Shown: one piece after another, positions 34,938 to 43,265 of the stretch | Layout of the letters: each line of letters opens with the position of its first letter | Position numbering within the stretch: position 1 is the stretch's first letter | NCBI RefSeq assembly: GCF_029211325.2 | Contig: NZ_CP135996.1 | Coordinates: 2,418,001-2,482,000 of the forward strand | DNA from: Caproicibacterium argilliputei | GTDB taxonomy: Bacteria > Bacillota > Clostridia > Oscillospirales > Acutalibacteraceae | DNA length: 64,000 bases | Direction of reading: 5' to 3' | Program-made: the position numbers and the translations under genes | The notes under the pieces: model-generated | Told to the model about the DNA's origin: nothing | The model's input: only the letters and a program-made list of their open reading frames with translations | Database searches by the model: none

Positions 34938-35369
34938 ATGAGTATCAATAAATTTAATTGCGAGGGCTACTACGATCCCACCACCTATGAAGCCCTCACC
35001 AACATTGAACAGGAGGAACGCGCACTGCGGGCTTTTCGGCCGATTGTCTACATATGCTCTCCGTTTTCGGGGGCTGTGGATGAGAATATAGCAGCAGCAC
35101 AGCGCTACAGCCGATTCGCCGTGGACAATGGCTACATACCCGTTGCGCCACACCTGCTGTTTCCGCAATTTCTCGACGACAGCAATCCGAAGGAGCGCCA
35201 GCTCGGACTATTCTTCGGGAACGCCCTGATGAGCAAATGTGCCGAGGTGTGGGTGTTTGGCAGTAACATCTCAGCCGGCATGGAGACTGAAATCAAACGT
35301 GCCAAGTGGAAAGATTACCGCTTGCGCTATTTTACAGAAAACTGCGAGGAGGTAATCGACCATGCGTGA
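34938..35369 (+). CDS. DUF4406 protein (nucleoside deoxyribosyltransferase-like fold)
   Basis: 143 residues. IVYICSPFSGAVDENIAAAQ, YIPVAPHLLFPQFLDD and AEVWVFGSNISAGMETEI form the Rossmann-like pattern of DUF4406, related to nucleoside 2-deoxyribosyltransferases, with the last Glu in the catalytic-type position. It may act on nucleotides or nucleotide signals. It overlaps the VapE gene by 8 bases. Confidence 0.82.
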   Translation: MSINKFNCEGYYDPTTYEALTNIEQEERALRAFRPIVYICSPFSGAVDENIAAAQRYSRFAVDNGYIPVAPHLLFPQFLDDSNPKERQLGLFFGNALMSKCAEVWVFGSNISAGMETEIKRAKWKDYRLRYFTENCEEVIDHA

Positions 35370-37701
35370 ACTGAACATCGCCTACGGGAACAGCCGGCAG
35401 GCAAAGAGATGGGTCAACAAGACCATAAGGTTTGACGATTTGAAGGAACGGCTCAAAGTGACCATCCGCACCACCGAGTCCGCTGAGGAATATGCGAAGA
35501 TGAGCCGCGCCCAGCGTGACACTGCCAAGGACCACGGCGGCTTTGTGGCGGGTGTGTTGAAGGGCGGCAGACGAAAAGTCGATACCGTGGAGAGCCGTTC
35601 GATGGCGGCGCTTGACGGCGACCGCATTGACGCCGCTTTTCTGAAAAGCTATGAGTCCCTCTGCCCCTATACATCCGCACTGTACACCACCCACAGCAGC
35701 ACGGAGGAAAATCCCCGTGTCCGGCTGGTGTTCCCGCTGACCAGGAATGTGACCCCGGAGGAGTTTGTGGCGGTATCCCGCTATCTCGCTCAAATGCTGG
35801 GCATCGACTATTTTGACGAATGCTCCTACCAGCCCAATCAGCTGATGTACTGGCCGTCCACCCCCGCTAACGGTTCCTTCGTATATAAGGAAACGGACGG
35901 CGGCTGGCTTGACCCCGATGCGATCCTCGCAAAGCATCCGGAATGGATTGACCCCACAAGACTGCCCACCTCTTCCAGAGAAAGCAAGGCGAATACCATC
36001 ACCCGGCAGAAGGTGCAGGACCCGCTTTCAAAGGAAGGTGTTGTAGGGCTGTTCAATCGCACCTATTATCCCATCGCAAAGGCACTGGAGGTATTCCTAT
36101 CCGATGTATATGAGCCGACCGACAATGAGAACCGCTGGCACTTGATCGCGTCCTCCAGTATGGCCGGTGTGGAGATCAAGGAGGGCAAGTTCGTCTACAG
36201 CCACCATGCCAAGGACCCTGCATACCTCAAGCTGTGTAACGCCTTTGATATCGTCCGCATTCATAAATTCGGCGATTTAGAGGAAAAGGCGGCTTACAAA
36301 GCCATGTGCAACTTCGCCATGCAGCAGGATGAAGTGAAGCTGCTGGCGGCAAGCGAAAAGATGGCAGATGCAGAGACGGATTTTCCCGATAGTGAGGACG
36401 CCGATTGGCAGAAACGATTACAGTACGAACCACGCTCCACGGTGCTGAAAAATAACCTTCACAATATCACGCTCATTCTCCAGAACGACCCGCTGCTCCA
36501 AAATATCGTATTCAACCAACAGTTGGACGGCATGGAGATTAAAGGCTCTGTCCCGTGGCAGCATCCGTCTAAATATTGGCGGGATGCCGACGATGCCCAG
36601 CTTATCAGCTATGTGGATTCTCATTACGGTACATTTTCACAGCGCAACTACCAGATTGCCGTGACCAAGGTGGCGGACGACCGCTCCTATCATCCCATTC
36701 GGGAGTATCTGGCCGCTCTGCCGGAGTGGGACGGCGTTTCCCGTGTGGACACGCTCATCATCGACTATCTGGGCGCACAAGACAACACCTATGTCCGCGC
36801 CGTAACGCGCAAGACTCTGTGTGCCGCCGTGCGCCGTGTGCAGGAGCCGGGTGTGAAGTTCGATACCATGCTGGTCTTGAACGGTCCTCAGGGCATCGGC
36901 AAGTCTACCCTTATCTCCCGCCTTGCCGGCGAGTGGTTCTCAGACAGCTTGAATCTGAGCGATACCAAGGACAAGACCGCCGCTGAGAAATTACAGGGCT
37001 ATTGGATTCTGGAGATCGGCGAGCTGGCAGGTCTGCGCAAAGCGGAAGTGGAGACACTGCGCTCCTTTCTGTCCCGTCAAAACGATATTTACCGCGCCGC
37101 ATTCGGCAGGCGGGCAACACCGCATCCGCGGCAGTGCATTTTCTTCGGCACTACCAACGCTGAATCCGGATATCTGCGGGACACCACAGGCAACCGCCGT
37201 TTCTGGCCTGTCAAAACGCCGGGCGGCGGTACAAAGCACTCCTGGGAACTCACCGATGAGGATATCCGCCAGATATGGGCGGAAGTCTTGGTGTATGAGA
37301 AAGCCGGGGAAAAACTGCACCTCGCTCCCGAAATGGAGACACTCGCCAAGGAAGAACAGCGGGAGGCTCTGGAATCCGATGAACGGGAAGGCTTCGTGCG
37401 CGAGTATCTGGAAACCCTGCTCCCGGAGGATTGGGACGGCATGGATCTGTTCGACCGCCGCTCCTTCCTCGCCGGAGTGAATAATATCGGCCGTGTGGGC
37501 ACGGTCGCCAGAACACGGGTCTGCAATATGGAGATCTGGTGTGAGCTTTTCGGCAAGGATCAGGGCAGCCTTGGCCGCGCCGAATCCAACAACCTCACAG
37601 CCATGCTTACCAAACTCGGCTGGGTGCGCAAGGAGAAAAAGGAGCGCATTAAGCCATACGGAGCGCAGTTCGTTTTTGTTCCCGGCGATGTTCCTGACTG
37701 A
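35362..37701 (+). CDS. VapE-family phage primase/helicase
   Basis: 779 residues. The N-terminal part (1-300) resembles a primase-like region (VLKGGRRKVDTVESRSM, MAALDGDRIDAAF). The C-terminal VapE P-loop ATPase begins after REYLAALPEWDGVSRVDTL and has LNGPQGIGKSTLI (Walker A, about 515), then ILEIGELAGLRKAEVE (Walker B region) and FGTTNAESGYLRDTTGNRRF (motif C, sensor and Arg). These proteins act as replication initiation helicases in phages and satellites. A cluster of GGAAC repeats starts at its 3' end. Confidence 0.92.
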   Translation: MRELNIAYGNSRQAKRWVNKTIRFDDLKERLKVTIRTTESAEEYAKMSRAQRDTAKDHGGFVAGVLKGGRRKVDTVESRSMAALDGDRIDAAFLKSYESLCPYTSALYTTHSSTEENPRVRLVFPLTRNVTPEEFVAVSRYLAQMLGIDYFDECSYQPNQLMYWPSTPANGSFVYKETDGGWLDPDAILAKHPEWIDPTRLPTSSRESKANTITRQKVQDPLSKEGVVGLFNRTYYPIAKALEVFLSDVYEPTDNENRWHLIASSSMAGVEIKEGKFVYSHHAKDPAYLKLCNAFDIVRIHKFGDLEEKAAYKAMCNFAMQQDEVKLLAASEKMADAETDFPDSEDADWQKRLQYEPRSTVLKNNLHNITLILQNDPLLQNIVFNQQLDGMEIKGSVPWQHPSKYWRDADDAQLISYVDSHYGTFSQRNYQIAVTKVADDRSYHPIREYLAALPEWDGVSRVDTLIIDYLGAQDNTYVRAVTRKTLCAAVRRVQEPGVKFDTMLVLNGPQGIGKSTLISRLAGEWFSDSLNLSDTKDKTAAEKLQGYWILEIGELAGLRKAEVETLRSFLSRQNDIYRAAFGRRATPHPRQCIFFGTTNAESGYLRDTTGNRRFWPVKTPGGGTKHSWELTDEDIRQIWAEVLVYEKAGEKLHLAPEMETLAKEEQREALESDEREGFVREYLETLLPEDWDGMDLFDRRSFLAGVNNIGRVGTVARTRVCNMEIWCELFGKDQGSLGRAESNNLTAMLTKLGWVRKEKKERIKPYGAQFVFVPGDVPD

Positions 37702-37837
37702 TTTTTCAGGAACGGTGCGAATCAGGAACAGTTCCCGATTTTGAGAAGTGTTCCCGAAAATGGCTCTGGGAACGCCGTCAGGAACACACCGAACGTGCCG
37801 CCGCAAGGCTGCTTTACTGGCTCTGTTCCTGTGTTCC
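37690..37837. promoter_or_regulatory. GGAAC/GTTCC repeat cluster after vapE (origin or binding-site candidate)
   Basis: Nine copies of GGAAC or its complement lie at 37690, 37709, 37725, 37731, 37750, 37769, 37781, 37825 and 37833. Two make a perfect GGAAC-A-GTTCC palindrome (37725-37735) and another pair a perfect GTTCCTGA/TCAGGAAC hairpin (37690-37713). The rest of the stretch to 37951 is gene-free and becomes AT-rich. Clustered short repeats next to replication genes suggest an origin or an initiator-binding site. Confidence 0.45.
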
Positions 37838-37951
37838 TAAAAAATCATATAAATTGGAAATGTATAAAAAAGACTGTACAGAACCCGTAAATCACGTATA
37901 CGCACGCGCATAAGGATTTTCAGGTTTTTAAGAACACGGAGGTAAATCAAA

Positions 37952-38491
37952 ATGTCAATGTATGAAATTGACAGCGCATATGTCCGCAAGTGTCAGAAGC
38001 GGCTTCAGGAATGGGGAGCACCTCTCTCCGGCTGGTATTGTGACTACATTTACGATGTGGCCGATGAAGAGGAGGATGCAGACCATATTGAACTGTTCAC
38101 CTGTGAACTCTGCGATTGTGCGCAAGTACGATTTGTTCATGTGATGAGCCATGATGAGTATTTTGAACCTGTTGCAGTCGGCTGTATCTGCGCCGGAATT
38201 ATGGAGGGCGATATCCTCGCCGCCAGAGAGCGTGAGCGGCTGATGAAAAACCGAGCCAAACGGAAGCGCAGCTTTCCACATCGTCAGTGGAGTAAGAACT
38301 GGTATGGAAACTATCAGCTGACTTATCAGGGTAGAAAGGTGTTTATCAACAACAAGTGCAGCAATCGCTACAGCGTATGTGTAGATGGCAAGACCGCCTG
38401 GAGTTACAAGGGCAAACCCCTCGACAATTTTGTCTCTGCCGCCTACGCCGCTTTTGAGTTGGCCGACCCCATAGAAAGGATACGCCCATGA
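37952..38491 (+). CDS. Phage protein with Cys cluster, function unknown
   Basis: 179 residues; an ACGGAGG site lies 9 bases before the start. FTCELCDCAQVRFVHVMSHD followed by VGCICAGIM suggests a zinc site with four or more Cys. A basic segment, NRAKRKRSFPHRQW, and a C-terminal strand-rich part follow. Not recognised. It overlaps the next gene by 4 bases within the replication module, so a nucleic-acid role is plausible. Confidence 0.75.
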   Translation: MSMYEIDSAYVRKCQKRLQEWGAPLSGWYCDYIYDVADEEEDADHIELFTCELCDCAQVRFVHVMSHDEYFEPVAVGCICAGIMEGDILAARERERLMKNRAKRKRSFPHRQWSKNWYGNYQLTYQGRKVFINNKCSNRYSVCVDGKTAWSYKGKPLDNFVSAAYAAFELADPIERIRP

Positions 38492-38769
38492 GAGAAAAAG
38501 AAATTGAAAAGAAACTGATTCTGGCGGTCAAACAGGCTGGCGGCATCTGCCCCAAGCTCATCTCTCCCGGTTTTGACGGTATGCCGGACCGCATGGTGCT
38601 GCTGCCGAATGGACGGATGGGCTTTGTGGAAGTCAAGGCTCCGGTAGAAAAGCCGAGACCGCTGCAGCTTTCCCGCCACAGGCTTTTGCGGTGGCTGGGC
38701 TTTCGAGTGTATGTGCTGGACGATGTGGAGCAGATCGGAGTGATACTGGATGAAATACGAACCCCATGA
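38488..38769 (+). CDS. VRR-NUC domain nuclease
   Basis: 93 residues, the standard stand-alone size. MREKEIEKKLILAVKQAGG, then PGFDGMPDRMVLLPNGRMGF with the catalytic Asp, VEVKAP (E-x-K), and RPLQLSRHRLLRWLGFRVYV are the VRR-NUC motifs. These nucleases cleave branched or Holliday-type DNA and in phages pair with the adjacent SNF2-like helicase. The next gene starts inside its 3' end (20-base overlap). Confidence 0.93.
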   Translation: MREKEIEKKLILAVKQAGGICPKLISPGFDGMPDRMVLLPNGRMGFVEVKAPVEKPRPLQLSRHRLLRWLGFRVYVLDDVEQIGVILDEIRTP

Positions 38770-40114
38770 ATATCAAAAATATGCGGTGGAGTACATCGAG
38801 ACACACCTTGTCGCCGCTATCTTCCTGGACTGCGGTCTTGGGAAAACCAGCATCACACTGACAGCCGTAGGTGATCTGCTGTTTGACAGTTTCGAGGTTC
38901 ACAGGGTGCTGGTCATCGCACCTCTGCGTGTAGCACGAGACACATGGACGGCTGAAGCAGATAAGTGGGATCATCTCCAGAACCTCATCTGCTCCGTAGC
39001 TGTCGGCACTGAGGCGCAACGCAAAGCGGCGCTGATGCGGAAGGCTGACATTTATATCATCAACCGGGAAAACGTCCAATGGCTCATTGATGAGAGCGGT
39101 ATTCCCTTTGACTTCGACATGGTGGTGATCGATGAGCTGTCCTCCTTCAAGAATCACCAGACAAAGCGGTTTAAGTCGCTGTTAAAGGTCAGACCCAAGG
39201 TGAGCCGCATCGTAGGGCTGACCGGCACTCCCGCATCCAATGGTCTGATGGATCTGTGGGCGGAGTTCCGCATCCTGGACATGGGACAGCGATTGGGCAG
39301 GTTTATCACAAAGTACCGCACCGATTATTTCACGCCAGATAAACGAAACGGCCAAATCATCTACTCCTACAAGCCCCTGCCGTATGCGGAAGATGCCATC
39401 TACCGGCAGATTTCGGACATCACCATTTCTATGAAGTCTGCTGACCACCTGCAAATGCCGGAGCTGGTCAGCAGCGAATACACAGTCCAGCTTTCCGAGG
39501 ATGAGCGGGAAAAATACACGGACTTGAAACAGGAGCTGGTGCTGTCGCTGGGTGATGCGGAGATCACCGCCGCCAATGCCGCCTCCCTCTCCGGCAAGCT
39601 CTACCAGATGGCGAACGGTGCAATCTATGATGACAGCGGCGAGACCATTCAAATCCACGACCGCAAGCTGGATGCGCTAGAGGACATCATCGAGGCGGCA
39701 AACGGCAAGCCGCTTCTGGTGGCTTACTGGTTCAAGCATGACCTGACTCGTATTTCGGAAAGACTGCAAAAGCTGCATACCCCGTTCTCCCTGCTGGATG
39801 ATTCCGCCAGTATCCGCAGATGGAACAATGGCGAGTTCCCGGTGGCGCTGATCCATCCGGCATCGGCGGGACATGGGCTGAATCTCCAGAGCGGCGGCTC
39901 GACCATCGTGTGGTTTGGCCTGACGTGGAGCCTGGAACTTTACCAGCAGACCAACGCACGGCTCTGGCGGCAGGGACAGACCGCAAAAACAGTGGTAGTT
40001 CAGCACATTATCACAAAGGATACCATTGACGACCGCATCATGAAAGCCCTCTCCCAAAAGGAGCATACCCAGACGGCTCTGATTGACGCCGTAAAAGCGG
40101 ACTTGAAAATCTGA
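38750..40114 (+). CDS. SNF2-type DEAD/DEAH-box helicase
   Basis: 454 residues. Motifs: FLDCGLGKTSITLTA (Walker A, about 27-37), VVIDELSSFKNHQTKRFKSL (motif II, DELS form), VGLTGTPASNGLMDLWAEFR (motif III), then LHTPFSLLDD and IHPASAGHGLNLQSGG with ARLWRQGQT (motifs V-VI). It is the phage helicase commonly found after VRR-NUC. It likely remodels forks or unwinds DNA for replication and recombination. Confidence 0.93.
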   Translation: MKYEPHEYQKYAVEYIETHLVAAIFLDCGLGKTSITLTAVGDLLFDSFEVHRVLVIAPLRVARDTWTAEADKWDHLQNLICSVAVGTEAQRKAALMRKADIYIINRENVQWLIDESGIPFDFDMVVIDELSSFKNHQTKRFKSLLKVRPKVSRIVGLTGTPASNGLMDLWAEFRILDMGQRLGRFITKYRTDYFTPDKRNGQIIYSYKPLPYAEDAIYRQISDITISMKSADHLQMPELVSSEYTVQLSEDEREKYTDLKQELVLSLGDAEITAANAASLSGKLYQMANGAIYDDSGETIQIHDRKLDALEDIIEAANGKPLLVAYWFKHDLTRISERLQKLHTPFSLLDDSASIRRWNNGEFPVALIHPASAGHGLNLQSGGSTIVWFGLTWSLELYQQTNARLWRQGQTAKTVVVQHIITKDTIDDRIMKALSQKEHTQTALIDAVKADLKI

Positions 40115-40169
40115 GACAATCTATGAAAATCCGTGCCAATCCGAGAATCAAAATTTCGGAGGTACGAAT

Positions 40170-40397
40170 ATGAGCGATATCACGATTTACGAGAACCTGA
40201 CGAACGCCATCATTCTCCAGGCGGTCAAGGATTACCGGGTAGCTTTGAAATGTCTCAAAGCAAATCCGAGAAACAAATTCGCGCTGGCGGACAAAGGCGA
40301 AATAGAAAGATTTTTTCGTTCGAGTTGGTTTTCGGTACTTACGAGTGTAGACGGTGAGATGCTGATCCGCTCCCTGCAGAAGGAGGCGGACGCATGA
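40170..40397 (+). CDS. Small conserved phage protein
   Basis: 75 residues with a CGGAGG site. ITIYENLTNAIILQAVKDYR, then LKANPRNKFALADKGEIERF and a closing WFSVLTSVDGEMLIRSL give an all-helical fold. It precedes the ArpU-like gene and overlaps it by 4 bases, an arrangement repeated in many clostridial prophages. Function unknown. Confidence 0.8.
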   Translation: MSDITIYENLTNAIILQAVKDYRVALKCLKANPRNKFALADKGEIERFFRSSWFSVLTSVDGEMLIRSLQKEADA

Positions 40398-40804
40398 CAG
40401 CCAAAGAATATCTGAACCAGGCGCGGCACCTGGACGCACTCATCAACTGCCGCCTGCGTGAGATTGACTACTGGAGGGAACTATCAAGCGGCATCTCAGG
40501 CAGCAATTTTGAACCCCATTACAATCCAAACCGTCCGACAGAGGCTCCTTTCGTCAGATGCCTTGAGAAAATCGATGCAATCCAAAGGGATGTAGCGGAA
40601 AAGGTGGCATATCTGGTTTGTCTCAAGGAAACCATCAACACGGCAATCGACAGGCTCACCAGCCGTGAGGAGCAGCTGGTACTCCGTTACCGCTACCTGG
40701 ACAACTGCTCTTGGGAGGAGATAGCACAGATGCTGAATGTGTCGCTTCGCACGGTGCACCGCATACACGGGTCGGCTTTGCAGAATTTTATCGTCCCGGA
40801 TTGA
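40394..40804 (+). CDS. ArpU/DUF1492-like late transcription regulator
   Basis: 136 residues. A helical N-terminus (EYLNQARHLDALINCRLREI) precedes a sigma-70 region 4-like end (ELVLRYRYLD-like; here EEQLVLRYRYLDNCSWEEIA and MLNVSLRTVHRIHGSALQNF). DUF1492/ArpU proteins control late genes in Firmicute phages. Phased direct repeats, a -10 box and a terminator lie directly downstream, suggesting its binding target. Confidence 0.87.
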   Translation: MTAKEYLNQARHLDALINCRLREIDYWRELSSGISGSNFEPHYNPNRPTEAPFVRCLEKIDAIQRDVAEKVAYLVCLKETINTAIDRLTSREEQLVLRYRYLDNCSWEEIAQMLNVSLRTVHRIHGSALQNFIVPD

Positions 40805-40808
40805 AAGT

Positions 40809-40859
40809 TGGCACGGTTTGGCACAGTATGGCACACCCCTCCTGTGGTATCATTACAAT
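40809..40859 (+). promoter_or_regulatory. Candidate late promoter with three 10-bp-phased TGGCAC boxes
   Basis: TGGCAC begins at 40809, 40819 and 40829, exactly one helical turn apart, placing three boxes on one DNA face. TACAAT at 40854-40859 can serve as a -10, with a start near 40866. There is no good -35, as expected for an activator-dependent promoter. It lies between the ArpU-like gene and the packaging genes. Confidence 0.65.
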
Positions 40860-40877
40860 AGCGAAGAATATAGAACG

Positions 40878-40910
40878 GCCTTCACGGGAGCGATCCTGTG
40901 AGGGCTTTTT
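40878..40910 (+). terminator. Intrinsic terminator in the late-operon leader
   Basis: A 12-bp stem (40878-40889 with 40894-40905, two wobble pairs) closes on a GCGA tetraloop and is followed by five T (40906-40910). It stands between the candidate late promoter and the HNH gene, so late transcription must pass or suppress it. Confidence 0.75.
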
Positions 40911-40932
40911 GTATGTCCGAAGGAGGTGCGCA

Positions 40933-41292
40933 ATGCCAAGGAAACCGAAACGCCCCTGCTCCTACCCCGGCTGCCCCAACCTCACGGACGGACAGTACTG
41001 TGAAGAGCATCGGCGGCTTGCCGCACAGCAGTACAACAAATACACACGCAGTCCAGACAGCAACAGGAAATACGGCAGAGCCTGGAAACGAATCCGCGAC
41101 CGCTATGCTGCGGCGCATCCGCTGTGCGAGCGGTGCCTGAAGGAAGGCCGGCTGACACCCGTGGAAGAGGTTCATCACATCGTTCCCGTCTCCCAAGGTG
41201 GTGACCACAGGGAAAGCAACCTTATGAGTCTCTGCCAGTCCTGCCACACAAAAATTCATCTTGAGATGGGTGACAGACAGATCCGCGGCTGA
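40933..41292 (+). CDS. HNH endonuclease (packaging-associated)
   Basis: 119 residues from the ATG at 40933, AAGGAGG 6 bases upstream. CSYPGCPNL and CEEHRR form an N-terminal zinc site. YGRAWKRIRDRYAAAHPLCE, CLKEGRLTPVEEVHHIVPVS and LMSLCQSCHTKIHLEM form the HNH core with the second zinc knuckle. In HK97-like phages this gene lies just before terminase and is needed for specific cos cutting together with it. Confidence 0.93.
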   Translation: MPRKPKRPCSYPGCPNLTDGQYCEEHRRLAAQQYNKYTRSPDSNRKYGRAWKRIRDRYAAAHPLCERCLKEGRLTPVEEVHHIVPVSQGGDHRESNLMSLCQSCHTKIHLEMGDRQIRG

Positions 41293-41426
41293 CGGGTGGG
41301 GGTATCAAAATCTCTACACCTGCTTCAAGCGGACAGCGGCGCGGGGCTTCGTGTGCGAAAATTCCGGTTCAAACGGGGGATTAACCCCTGCCCGGCTTAA
41401 CGCTGCCGGCAAAGGAGGTGTGGGTT

Positions 41427-42005
41427 GTGGCAAAAGACGGAACCTATCGAGGCGGCAGACGTGTCCGGGCCGGCGACAAGCCGGCTCCCGCCGCGGAGAA
41501 AATCAACAGCGGACACAAAGCAAGAATCATGAACAACGATGTGCCGGAGTTTGATTACGACGAGCTTGAGGCGGTCGACCTGCCGGAGGGCGCGGTGCTC
41601 GAAGGTGCGGATATGCCAAAGCCCGATGAATACCTGTCGGCAAAGCAGAAAAACGGTCATCCGCTCGGTGCGGACATCATCTACAAGGAAACCTGGTTGT
41701 GGCTGAAGGAACGCCGCTGCGAGAACCTTGTAAACAAACGGCTCATCGAATCCTATGCGCAGGCGTTTGCCCGGTATATCCAGTGCGAGGACGCAATCAG
41801 CGCGTTCGGTCTTTTGGGAAAACATCCGACGACCGGCGGCGTGGTGACGTCTCCGTTCGTGCAGATGTCGCAGCAGTATCAGAAAACAGCAAATCTCATC
41901 TGGTACGAAATTTTTGACGTGGTGAAACAGAACTGCACGGAAGATTTTGAGGGAAATCCGAATGACACGATGGAGCGCCTGCTCCGCGCCCGGAAAGGAA
42001 TATAG
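41427..42005 (+). CDS. Terminase small subunit (P27 family)
   Basis: 192 residues from a GTG at 41427, with AAAGGAGG 8 bases upstream. The basic N-terminus (AKDGTYRGGRRVRAGDKPAP) precedes the P27 core: LSAKQKNGHPLGADIIYKET, LKERRCENLVNKRLIESYAQ, and SPFVQMSQQYQKTANLIW. The small subunit recognises phage DNA for packaging. The large subunit lies 5.5 kb downstream, separated by methyltransferases and small genes. Confidence 0.9.
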   Translation: MAKDGTYRGGRRVRAGDKPAPAAEKINSGHKARIMNNDVPEFDYDELEAVDLPEGAVLEGADMPKPDEYLSAKQKNGHPLGADIIYKETWLWLKERRCENLVNKRLIESYAQAFARYIQCEDAISAFGLLGKHPTTGGVVTSPFVQMSQQYQKTANLIWYEIFDVVKQNCTEDFEGNPNDTMERLLRARKGI

Positions 42006-43265
42006 ATGAACACGCAAAGATTAGAACAAGTGCCCATTGATAAGCTGGTGCCCTATGCCCGGAACGCCCGGACGCACAGCAAGGAGCAGATTGCACAGCT
42101 GAGAAGCTCCCTGCGGGAATTCGGATTTGTTTCTCCCGCGGTCATCGACCACGACTATAACATTCTTGTAGGCCACGGCAGAATCAAAGCCGCCCGCGAG
42201 GAAGGCTACGAAACCGTTCCCTGCGTATTCGCCGAGAACCTTACGGACGCTCAAAAACGGGCGTATATCCTTGCCGACAACCAGCTGGCGCTGAAAGCCG
42301 GATGGGACGAGGAAATGCTGTCGGTCGAATTGTCCGACCTGCAGGATAACGCATTCGACCTCTCGCTTCTCGGCTTTGATGAAAAGGAGCTTGAGAAATT
42401 ACTGGGCGGCGGAACCGATAAGGACATCGAGGATGACGACTTCGACCTGAGCGCCGCTTTGGAAAAGGCATCCTTTGTAGAGCCGGGCGATATCTGGACA
42501 GTCGGACGGCACAGGCTGATGTGCGGCGATGCCACCTCCGCCGATAATGTGGCAAAGCTCATGGACGGAAAGCGTGCAAACCTCATCCTGACCGACCCGC
42601 CCTACGGCGTTTCCTTTAAGGCATCGGACGGCTTAAGCATCCAGAACGACAGCCTGAAGGGCGAGGAATTCTACAACTTCCTGCTCTCGGCTTTCAAAAA
42701 CATGGCGGACCATCTTGAAAAGGGCGGCGTAGCCTATTGTTTTCATGCGGACACCGAGGGACTGAATTTCAGAAAGGCGTTTATTGATGCCGGATTCCAT
42801 TTGGCAGGCGTCTGCATCTGGGTCAAAAACGCGCTCGTGTTGGGACGCTCCGATTACCAATGGCAGCACGAGCCTGTGCTCTACGGCTTCCTGCAAAACG
42901 GCCGGCATCCGTGGTACGCTGACCGCAGGCAGACCACCATCTGGAATTACGACAAGCCAAAGCGGAACAAGGATCACCCGACGTCAAAGCCGCTTGATCT
43001 GCTCGGCTATCCGATTCAGAACTCCTCGCAGGAAAATGCCGTCGTCATCGACACATTCGGCGGTTCCGGCTCCACGCTGATGGCTTGTGAGCAGCTGAAC
43101 CGCACCTGCATGATGATGGAGCTTGATCCAAAATACGCGTCCGTTATCCTCCGCAGGTATGTGGAAAACACATCCGACACGGACAATGTGTATGTAGTCC
43201 GCAACAGCGAAAAGCTGATGTATGCAGACCTTGTCAAGGAGGTGGAGCTGCCGGATGAAACCTAA
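42006..43265 (+). CDS. ParB-domain DNA methyltransferase (N6A/N4C type)
   Basis: 419 residues. The ParB/sulfiredoxin-like domain (1-110) includes IDKLVPYARNARTHSKEQIA and ILVGHGRIKAAREEGYETVP. The methylase has LTDPPYGVSFK (motif IV, about 198) and TFGGSGSTLMACEQLNRTCM with MELDPKYASVILRRY (motif I, near 355-380), the permuted beta-class order. It should methylate phage DNA and so help it evade restriction. It begins right after the terminase stop. Confidence 0.94.
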   Translation: MNTQRLEQVPIDKLVPYARNARTHSKEQIAQLRSSLREFGFVSPAVIDHDYNILVGHGRIKAAREEGYETVPCVFAENLTDAQKRAYILADNQLALKAGWDEEMLSVELSDLQDNAFDLSLLGFDEKELEKLLGGGTDKDIEDDDFDLSAALEKASFVEPGDIWTVGRHRLMCGDATSADNVAKLMDGKRANLILTDPPYGVSFKASDGLSIQNDSLKGEEFYNFLLSAFKNMADHLEKGGVAYCFHADTEGLNFRKAFIDAGFHLAGVCIWVKNALVLGRSDYQWQHEPVLYGFLQNGRHPWYADRRQTTIWNYDKPKRNKDHPTSKPLDLLGYPIQNSSQENAVVIDTFGGSGSTLMACEQLNRTCMMMELDPKYASVILRRYVENTSDTDNVYVVRNSEKLMYADLVKEVELPDET

